Made by a program: the position numbers and the translations under genes | Shown: positions 58,118 through 64,000 of the stretch, in pieces | How the letters are laid out: every line of letters begins with the position of its first letter | How positions within the stretch are numbered: the first letter of the stretch is position 1 | Assembly (NCBI GenBank): GCA_963844325.1 | Contig: CAWJNV010000002.1 | Coordinates: forward strand, 2,046,001 to 2,110,000 | Direction: 5' to 3' | DNA from: CADCTQ01 sp963844325 | GTDB taxonomy: Bacteria; Bacteroidota; Bacteroidia; Cytophagales; 172606-1 | DNA length: 64,000 nt | The notes under the pieces: generated by a model | Seen by the model: only the letters and a program-made list of their open reading frames with translations | The model's database searches: none | What the model was told of the DNA's origin: nothing

Positions 58118-59107
58118 TTCAAAGATGACTTGCTTGTCGTTGTAGGTGACGTTCAGTTGGGCGGCCAGGGCGAGGGCCCGCAGCAGCATGTCCATGTCGT
58201 TGAGGGGGTAGGTGCCGCTCAGCTTGAGTTGCGCCAGGCCGGCCTCGCGGAAAACCACCTTGCGGCCGTAGGTTTCTTCGATCACTTTGGCGACGTCGGC
58301 CAGGGTCTTGCCGTCGAGCACGAGCTGGCCCTGCTTCCAGGTGCTGAACCGGGCGGGGTCGGGTACGCGGTGCGGCACCAGCCGGCCGCCGCCGAAGTCC
58401 ACTTGTTCGCCGGGGCGCATCCGCAGGCCGCCCAGACGGGTGTCGCGGGGCCGCAACTGGATGCTGCCCGACTCCAGCGTGACGGTGGTGCGCTGCGACC
58501 GCTGTTTTACGTTGAACGCGGTGCCGAGCACTTCCACGTCGAGGTCGCGGGTGTGGACCACGAACTTGACGGGGCCGTCCGGGGCGGCTTTTTCGGTGAC
58601 GGCAAAAAAGGCTTCGCCTTCCAGCCATACTTCCCGGGTCTGGTCGCCCGCCCAGCGCCGGGACGCCTCCAGCCGGGAGTGGGCGTTGAGCGTCACCCGC
58701 GACCCGTCGGGCAGGGTTACGGTCTGCTTTTGCCCGTAGGCAGTGGCGTACGTGACCGGGCGGAAGGCCAGGTACCAGGTGGCGCCCAGGGCCGTGAGCA
58801 GCAGGACCACGGCCGCCGCCACCCGGTACAGCCGGGCGTACAGGGGCCGGACCGGGGCCGCCTGGGTTTGCAGGGCCGCCCGCAGCCGCTCCCAGTCTTC
58901 CTCCGTTTTGGCGCGGTCGGGAGGGGGCTTGTCGAAGTGCAGCCCGCGGATGATGTCGGCGGCCTGCCGGGCCAGGGCGACCTGCTCGGGATGTTCCCGC
59001 AGCCAGTCGTCCCAGGAGGCCGCGTGCAGGGCGTCGGTACGATCAACCCAGTGCCGGAAGGTCTCATCTCCAATGAAATCTTCCAGCCGGTAGTCTTGGT
59101 GAGGCAC
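58109..59107 (-). CDS. FecR-family anti-sigma factor
   Basis: This gene encodes 332 residues beginning at a GTG at 59107 (MPHQDYRLEDFIGDETFRHW), typical of Cytophagales FecR N-termini. An upstream TTG frame adds non-homologous residues. One membrane helix lies near residue 95 (LYRVAAAVVLLLTALGATWY). The periplasmic FecR domain contains VTLPDGSRVTLNAHSRLEAS, VWLEGEAFFAVTEKAAP and VHTRDLDVEVLGTAFNVKQR. The C-terminal domain with LADVAKVIEETYGRKVVFRE contacts the STN of SusC. It would hold the FecI sigma (59800) inactive until SusC binds ligand. The final His and the stop codon are translated from the adjacent palindrome. Confidence 0.9.
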   Translation of the reverse strand: MPHQDYRLEDFIGDETFRHWVDRTDALHAASWDDWLREHPEQVALARQAADIIRGLHFDKPPPDRAKTEEDWERLRAALQTQAAPVRPLYARLYRVAAAVVLLLTALGATWYLAFRPVTYATAYGQKQTVTLPDGSRVTLNAHSRLEASRRWAGDQTREVWLEGEAFFAVTEKAAPDGPVKFVVHTRDLDVEVLGTAFNVKQRSQRTTVTLESGSIQLRPRDTRLGGLRMRPGEQVDFGGGRLVPHRVPDPARFSTWKQGQLVLDGKTLADVAKVIEETYGRKVVFREAGLAQLKLSGTYPLNDMDMLLRALALAAQLNVTYNDKQVIFERH

Positions 59108-59558
59108 GGTTGGGGGCGTTTTTATCCCTATGATCCCCGCCGGCCCGGTTACTACTGTATTTTTTTCACGAAAAAATAAATTTTGCCGGGATGAACCGGA
59201 GTGGATTGATGGAATGGAGGCTATCTGTTTGATTATCAATAGATGAGCTGTCTACGACGGAATGACCACCCCCAAATCCACTCATTTTCAAGAAGAAACA
59301 GATTATTGTCGTTGGATAAAGCCCGCAGGACGACCTGTTCCTGGCAGGAGGCACCCCTCGCGCATGAGTTTCGCAGGAACGCCCTGTTTGTACTAAACAG
59401 GACGCTCCTACGGAGCTTTCGACGAGGCTTCCACGAAGGGTATTTCTCCTTTTCTCAAAACGCACACCCGGTTCCCACTCCCAATGCCAAACCGGGAATG
59501 GCTGTGCGTACTCTCTAATGCAGGTCAGGATGATTTACTGCGCTACGGCGGCCAAAAA

Positions 59559-59589
59559 AATCCGTACGGCAGGGGTTGCCGTACGGATT
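59559..59589. terminator. 13-bp hairpin with A/T flank
   Basis: aatccgtacggca (59559-59571) pairs with tgccgtacggatt (59577-59589) around a 5-base loop. An A-run lies on the left side, so on the minus strand a T-run follows. It would terminate a leftward transcript ending at about 59628, consistent with the relic next to it. Confidence 0.75.
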
Positions 59590-59627
59590 GCTTGCCGGTT
59601 CCCGCCCGGGTGGCGGGCCCATCGGGG

Positions 59628-59690
59628 TTAGTGCCGGATCACGATCTGCTTTACTTCCTGCCGGCCGTCGCGGGAGACGTGAAAAGTACT
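59628..59690 (-). pseudogene. relic of a secreted protein C-terminus (T9SS-type tail)
   Basis: The minus strand reads STFHVSRDGRQEVKQIVIRH then TAA at 59628-59630. The final segment of T9SS sorting domains often reads Y-x-V-x-V-x-x-x-G-x-x-x-x-x-K-x-x-I, which this matches. The upstream side is replaced by the palindrome at 59693. A normal terminator follows at 59559-59589. I infer that a whole gene was lost here, leaving its last 20 codons. Only a short stretch supports this, so confidence is moderate. Confidence 0.45.
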
Positions 59691-59692
59691 TA

Positions 59693-59756
59693 ACCGCAAA
59701 GGGCGCAAGGAGAACGCGTATTGCTTTGCGTCTCTATTGCGCTCCTTGCGGTGCAG
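59693..59756. repeat. gcaaag-word palindrome
   Basis: Left arm accgcaaagggcgcaaggag (59694-59713), right arm gcgctccttgcggt (59740-59753), with a short core aacgcgtattgc. It lies next to the T9SS relic and 44 bases from the FecI stop. The same word is found in the GxxExxY element and at 51418-51489. Confidence 0.75.
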
Positions 59757-59799
59757 TTTCTGCGAGGGGAGGGCGGGCAGCAAAAAGACGGAACGGGGA

Positions 59800-60417
59800 T
59801 TAGCTCACCAGGTAGGCCAGCAGCGGCAGGCTCAGGTCCACGGCCCGGCGGAGCGTGGCATTGCCGCGCAGCTTGCGGAAGGCCACGTGCAGGCAGTTGA
59901 GTACCGACTGGTAGTGAATGGACATGATACCGGCAATCTCGCGGTATTCCAGGTTTTCGTAGTAGTGCAGGTATACTACTTCCCGTTCCCGCTTCGAAAG
60001 GGCGTTGAGGGCTTCGGCCAGGGCCTCGCGTTTCATCTGAAAGGCTTCCGCCTGGGTAACCAGTTCTTCGCTCGAAAACACGACGTCCGCTTCGGCGGCC
60101 GTGTACGCGCTGTAGAGGCTGCTGGTCCGCCGGCCCTGTTCCTGCCGCTTGAGCACCTCGTTGCGCAGGGACCGGAACAGGTACGGCCGCACCTGGGTAA
60201 CGGCGGGGAGCTTTTCCCGCCGGGCCCACAAGTTCATGAATACCACCTGGATGCAGTCGCGGGTCAGTTCTTCGTTCCAGGTCAGCCGGTAGCCGTACCG
60301 GTACAAAAAGGGGTGAAACGTACGGAACAGGGCGGCAAAGGCAGTCTCATCGCCCTGCGTAAAGCGAATCCATTGTTCGGCTGATTCCTGCGGGTGGTTT
60401 CTCATCGGATTTGCCAT
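59800..60417 (-). CDS. FecI-like RNA polymerase sigma-70 factor
   Basis: This gene encodes 205 residues. Region 2 (DETAFAALFRTFHPFLYRYG, then TRDCIQVVFMNLWARREKLP, then VRPYLFRSLRNEVLKR) and region 4 (ALSKREREVVYLHYYENLEY, then REIAGIMSIHYQSVLNCLHV) are intact, in the style of Bacteroidota ECF sigma factors that pair with FecR. It is the first gene of the leftward SusC/SusD locus and should activate the susCD promoter when the anti-sigma factor is released. A second ATG at 60405 is an alternative start. The gene is separated from fecR by 692 bases. Confidence 0.92.
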   Translation of the reverse strand: MANPMRNHPQESAEQWIRFTQGDETAFAALFRTFHPFLYRYGYRLTWNEELTRDCIQVVFMNLWARREKLPAVTQVRPYLFRSLRNEVLKRQEQGRRTSSLYSAYTAAEADVVFSSEELVTQAEAFQMKREALAEALNALSKREREVVYLHYYENLEYREIAGIMSIHYQSVLNCLHVAFRKLRGNATLRRAVDLSLPLLAYLVS

Positions 60418-60528
60418 CCTTCTCCATAATAATCAATAATAGGATATAAATGTTATTAAATGAAGAAATATTGTTAAAATCCGGGTGGTTCCCGCGATCC
60501 GGGCGGAGAATGCGAAGTGGTACACGGA

Positions 60529-60655
60529 TGGTACACTGATTGGTTATGATGATTATGATGGGTTATGATACAATTGGGTCGAAACCCACGTAAGGACCCG
60601 CTCATAAGCCCCGAATCACAACCGATCATAATCATCCTAACCAATCAGTGTACCA
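60529..60655. repeat. palindrome with ggttatgatgattatg arms and CGTAAG core
   Basis: Left arm tggtacactgattggttatg, then atgattatgatgggttatga (60529-60570). Right arm gatcataatcatcctaacca, then atcagtgtacca (60624-60655). The centre contains cacgtaagg (60588-60596). It lies in the divergent spacer between the FecI gene and the TonB-dependent receptor at 60803; the rest of the spacer is AT-rich promoter-like DNA with no gene. Confidence 0.85.
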
Positions 60656-60802
60656 TTACCCCCCTGGTACCTATCCAAGCCGTTGTTGGCTTATTCCGGC
60701 ATTATGGAAATGTGATGCAAAAATGACGCAATCATTACATTACTTTTACGGGGAACTCCGGGGGATGTCCTCCCGGCAACCGAAAAGCTATACTTCTACC
60801 CG

Positions 60803-63800
60803 ATGAACCAAAAAATTCTACTCTTCTTGCTGTCAGGCTTTTTGCTGTTGGGTGGTGTGCACCGCCTGCACGCCCAGGGCGTTACGACCTCGGCCATGCG
60901 GGGCGTGGTGCTCGACGCCAAGGGGCTGCCGCTGCCTGGCGCCTCGGTGGTGGCTACCCACCTGCCCTCCGGTACGCAGTACGGCGCCTCCACCCGCGAA
61001 AACGGGCAGTACGACCTGCTGAACATGCGCATCGGCGGTCCCTACGAACTCAAAGTCTCCTTCGTGGGCTTTCAAGCCTTCACGCAGAGCGACATTCAAC
61101 TGGTGCTGGGCAAAACCTACGACAGCCGCATCACCCTCACCGAAGAGGGCCTGGCGCTGGACGAAATCGTGGTGCGCGGCAACAGCGGCGTGATCAACAA
61201 CGACCGCACCGGCGCTTCCACCAACATCAACAACAACGCCATCCGCACGCTGCCCACCATCAGCCGTTCCACCGAAGACTTTACCCGCCTCACGCCCCAG
61301 TCGAGCGGCCTGAGCTTCGGGGGACGCAATACGCTCTACAACAACTTCTCCCTCGACGGGTCCATCTTCAACAACTCTTTCGGCCTCGACGCCCCCACGC
61401 CGGGCGGCCAGACCAACAGCCAGCCCGTGTCGCTCGACGCCATTGAGCAGATCGAAGTGTCGCTGGCCCCGTACGACGTGCGGCAGGGCGGCTTTACCGG
61501 CGCCGGCGTGAACGCCGTGACCAAGAGCGGCACCAACGACTTCAAAGGCACCGCCTACCACTATTTCCGCAACGAAAACCTGATCGGCAACCGGGTGGGC
61601 GACGTGGAAATCACCAACCCCAACCTCAACTTCAACCAGTCGGGCGTGGCGCTGGGCGGCCCCATCCTGCGCAACCGGCTCTTTTTCTTCGTGAACGCCG
61701 AAATCACCCGCCGCGATGACCCGGGCCAGACCTTCCGGCCGGCCCGCAGCGCCGAGGAAGCCCAGGCAGCCCTCAACGGTCAGGCCCCCGGGGTAAGCCG
61801 GGTGCTCGAAAACGACCTGATCACCATCCGCCAGCGGCTGCTCAACGCGTACGGCTACGACGTGGGCGCCTACCAGGACTTCATCTTCCAGACCTACAGC
61901 GACAAGTTCCTGGCCAAGCTCGACCTGAACCTGGGCAAGACCAACACGTTTTCGATCCGCTACAACTACCTCAAAAGCTGGCGCGAACAGGGGCCGCACC
62001 CCATTGCCATTGCGCCCTCCTCGCGGGTGCCCTCGGTGAACACGCTGCAATTCGCCAACTCGGGCTACACCATCAACAACAACCTCCACTCGGTGGTGGC
62101 CGAACTCAACAGCAACTTCGCCCAGAAGATCAGCAATAAGTTGCAGGTGAGCTACTCAACCTTCCGCGACTTCCGCGAACTGCCCACGGGCCAGCGGCTC
62201 CCCATGATCGACATTACGCGGGGTGGCACCACGTACGCCTCGGTGGGCACCGAGCAGTTTTCGGCCGAAAACCGGCTCGACCAGAACATCCTCCAGGTGA
62301 CCAACAACCTGAGCTACTTCGCCAACGCGCACATCCTCACGGGCGGCTTTACCTACGAAGGGTTCGGCTTCGTGAACGACTTCAACCTGCAACGCTTCGG
62401 CTACCCGTTCTTCGGCGGCCTCGACTACGACGTGTTCCTGCAGATCACCGACCCGGCTAGCCCCTTCTACAAAAAGAATCCCTTCACGCTGGACGCCAAC
62501 GGGAATCCGACCGAAGACCTGGACCTGAACGCGGTGGCGCAGGCCGGCGGCGAACGGCCAGTGAAATCGGTGAAGGTGAACGTGGCGCAACTGGGCCTGT
62601 ACGCGCAGGACGAATGGCAGCTGCGCCCCGACTTCAAACTGACCCTCGGGCTGCGGGCCGACCTGCCCATCTATATGACCGACGTGGCCCAGAACCCGCA
62701 GGTGGCGGCGGCCAACTTCCTGGACCCCGACGGCAACCCGGCCCGGGTAGACGTGACCAACTTCCCGAAGTCCTCGCCGCTGTGGTCGCCGCGGGTGGGC
62801 TTTAACTACTCGCGCAGCGGCGGAGCATACACCACGCAGGTCCGCGGCGGGACGGGCATCTTCACCGGCCGCATCCCCTTCGTGTGGGTCGGCAACCAGG
62901 CCTCCAACGCCGGCTTCGACAACTTCTACACCTTCCAGGTAAACGCCACGGCGGACAACTTCCGCTTCCCGCAGGTGTGGCGTTCCAACCTGGCCGTGGA
63001 CCAGGAACTGCCGGGCGGCATTACGGCCACGGTCGAAGCCATCTACACCAAGGACCTCAACGCGGCCATCCACCGCAACTACAACCAGGTGGTGCCCACC
63101 GAACGGGCGGCCGGTGCCGACGACCGGTTCATCTACCCGGCCGCCGGCCCGCGGCTGAACACCAACTTTACCGGCCCCAACGGGATTCCGACGTTCCTCG
63201 ACGCCGGGGTGATCGTGCTCGAAAACACGCGGCAGGGCTACCAGTACAGCCTCACGGGCCAGTTGCAGAAAAACTTCAGCACGGGCCTCTACCTGATGGG
63301 CGCCTACACGTTTTCGCGGGCCAAGGACGTAACCTCCAACCCCGGCGAGATTGCCGCTGATGCCTTCCAGCGCAACCCGGTGGCCGGCAACTCGAACACG
63401 CCGGCCCTGGGCTTCAGCGACTTCGGCCTCCAGCACCGCGTCATTGCCGCCGCCGGCAAGCGGTTTGAGTACGCCAAGTTTATGGCCACCACGATCAGCT
63501 TCTTCTTCGAAGCCGGGCAGGGGGGCCGCTTCTCGTACACCTACGCCGGCGACATGAACCGCGACGGCATCTTCGGCAACGACCTGATCTTCGTGCCGGG
63601 CAGCGCCGACCAGATCCGCTTGGTGGATTATACCGATGCCCGGGGCAACCTGGTAACGGCCGCCCAGCAGTGGGGGCAACTGAATGCCTACATCGCCCAG
63701 GACAAGTACCTTTCCTCGCGGCGCGGACAGTACGCCGAACGCAACGGCGCCATCAGCCCCTGGTTCACGCAACTGGACGTGAAGCTGTTGCAGGACTTCT

Positions 63801-64000
63801 TCGTGAACACGGGCAAGAAGCGGCATACCTTCCAGCTCAGCTTCGACATTCAGAACGTGGGCAACCTGGTGAACCCGAACTGGGGCGAACGGCAGATTTT
63901 TGCCAACAACCGCCCCATTGAATTCGCGGGCTACCAGGACAATACGCCCACCTTCCGCTTCAGCGGCGGCGACCGTACGTTCCTCGACGACACCGGCATC
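60803..64000 (+). CDS. Oar-like TonB-dependent receptor, 5' part
   Basis: The reading frame begins with ATG at 60803 and runs open to the window end (1066 codons; the 3' end is missing). A signal peptide (ILLFLLSGFLLLGGVHRLHA) is followed by a carboxypeptidase-regulatory-like domain (MRGVVLDAKGLPLPGASVVA). A plug follows (LDEIVVRGNSGVINNDRTGA, with IEQIEVSLAPYDVRQGGFTG and GAGVNAVTKSGTNDFKGTAY), then barrel strands. The order matches Oar-type outer-membrane proteins, which transport or secrete proteins or peptides and differ from SusC. No SusD partner is visible before the window ends. It is divergent from the FecI gene. Confidence 0.9.
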   Translation, partial: MNQKILLFLLSGFLLLGGVHRLHAQGVTTSAMRGVVLDAKGLPLPGASVVATHLPSGTQYGASTRENGQYDLLNMRIGGPYELKVSFVGFQAFTQSDIQLVLGKTYDSRITLTEEGLALDEIVVRGNSGVINNDRTGASTNINNNAIRTLPTISRSTEDFTRLTPQSSGLSFGGRNTLYNNFSLDGSIFNNSFGLDAPTPGGQTNSQPVSLDAIEQIEVSLAPYDVRQGGFTGAGVNAVTKSGTNDFKGTAYHYFRNENLIGNRVGDVEITNPNLNFNQSGVALGGPILRNRLFFFVNAEITRRDDPGQTFRPARSAEEAQAALNGQAPGVSRVLENDLITIRQRLLNAYGYDVGAYQDFIFQTYSDKFLAKLDLNLGKTNTFSIRYNYLKSWREQGPHPIAIAPSSRVPSVNTLQFANSGYTINNNLHSVVAELNSNFAQKISNKLQVSYSTFRDFRELPTGQRLPMIDITRGGTTYASVGTEQFSAENRLDQNILQVTNNLSYFANAHILTGGFTYEGFGFVNDFNLQRFGYPFFGGLDYDVFLQITDPASPFYKKNPFTLDANGNPTEDLDLNAVAQAGGERPVKSVKVNVAQLGLYAQDEWQLRPDFKLTLGLRADLPIYMTDVAQNPQVAAANFLDPDGNPARVDVTNFPKSSPLWSPRVGFNYSRSGGAYTTQVRGGTGIFTGRIPFVWVGNQASNAGFDNFYTFQVNATADNFRFPQVWRSNLAVDQELPGGITATVEAIYTKDLNAAIHRNYNQVVPTERAAGADDRFIYPAAGPRLNTNFTGPNGIPTFLDAGVIVLENTRQGYQYSLTGQLQKNFSTGLYLMGAYTFSRAKDVTSNPGEIAADAFQRNPVAGNSNTPALGFSDFGLQHRVIAAAGKRFEYAKFMATTISFFFEAGQGGRFSYTYAGDMNRDGIFGNDLIFVPGSADQIRLVDYTDARGNLVTAAQQWGQLNAYIAQDKYLSSRRGQYAERNGAISPWFTQLDVKLLQDFFVNTGKKRHTFQLSFDIQNVGNLVNPNWGERQIFANNRPIEFAGYQDNTPTFRFSGGDRTFLDDTGI

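Larger units (their letters stand above)
59108..59799. other. 692-base spacer between FecR and FecI genes with gene relic
   Basis: This gap separates a sigma gene from its anti-sigma gene, which usually lie close together. It contains an inverted ccctgttt/aaacagg pair (about 59382-59402), a terminator at 59559-59589, a leftward relic of a T9SS tail (59628-59690) and a gcaaag-word palindrome (59693-59756). I see no intact gene, so this appears to be the scar of an insertion or deletion. Confidence 0.6.

Noticed and set aside
59108..59239. A longer FecR starting from a TTG at 59239.
   Set aside because: The extra residues are unlike FecR and the GTG at 59107 gives the standard N-terminus.

Overview
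The window reads as a chromosomal segment of a fairly GC-rich member of the Bacteroidota, most likely of the Cytophagales. The evidence is a SusC/SusD pair driven by a FecI/FecR-type sigma and anti-sigma pair, secreted proteins ending in type IX secretion (T9SS) sorting domains, a TAnnTTTG-type promoter in front of sucD, feoA-feoB, and long PAS sensor kinases. I cannot name the genus. No rRNA, tRNA, CRISPR array, prophage or transposase was seen.

Layout. 1-288: end of an AI-2E-type exporter. 509-4982 (minus strand): tyrosine/homogentisate catabolism (hmgA, hpd, fahA), interrupted by a small GxxExxY gene between near-perfect inverted repeats. 5191-5929: an AT-richer two-gene module of unknown role, one gene HEPN-like. 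6290-16149: housekeeping and hydrolase genes (SirB1-like protein, secreted PIG-L deacetylase, nucleotidyltransferase, metallophosphoesterase, a SerB-SerA fusion, a four-helix-bundle gene in its own repeat element, a YheT-like hydrolase, a small membrane protein). 16386-23695: sucD, bestrophin, a kinase-less PAS protein, an MBL hydrolase and a secreted CE15-like esterase. 24214-29649: feoB/feoA, a cupin gene broken by a stop codon, DUF3817, an acyltransferase, and an AT-rich two-gene module bracketed by identical hairpins. 29732-38494: a large secreted malectin/ELWxxDGT protein, a lipoprotein, GH5, an S41 peptidase and an AraC regulator. 38633-45697: small proteins, an ECF sigma/anti-sigma pair, DUF6249, an FtsX-type permease and a second acyltransferase. 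45723-49319: a 1198-residue PAS histidine kinase. 49755-60417 (minus strand): a polysaccharide utilization locus reading FecI, FecR, SusC with STN domain, SusD, DUF4397 lipoprotein, alpha-L-fucosidase. 60803-64000: the start of an Oar-like TonB-dependent receptor.

The most unusual property of the window lies between the genes. Nearly every long spacer holds an imperfect palindrome whose arms are built from a short repeated word. The word differs between loci (agtcattgg, atggctatatgg, gcgcaaag, tcgctcctcac, gagtttatgagttc and others). The centres are much more alike: eight of them carry CGTAAG, two carry CGTGAG, and several of the rest carry CGTACG. Four loci share a 20-bp centre although one of them has a different arm word. 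Two small AT-rich genes, a GxxExxY protein and a four-helix-bundle (S23/Avd-like) protein, sit between matching arms of this kind, so the bare palindromes may be gene-less relatives of small mobile elements. The arms often begin at, or contain, the stop codon of the neighbouring gene.

How the genes work together. The hmgA-hpd-fahA cluster turns 4-hydroxyphenylpyruvate into fumarate and acetoacetate; the maleylacetoacetate isomerase step is not encoded here. The SusCD locus would import a fucose-containing glycan, with periplasmic trimming by the fucosidase and FecI/FecR signalling through the STN domain of SusC. The CE15-like esterase, the GH5 enzyme and the malectin protein suggest a life on plant-type or other complex polysaccharides.
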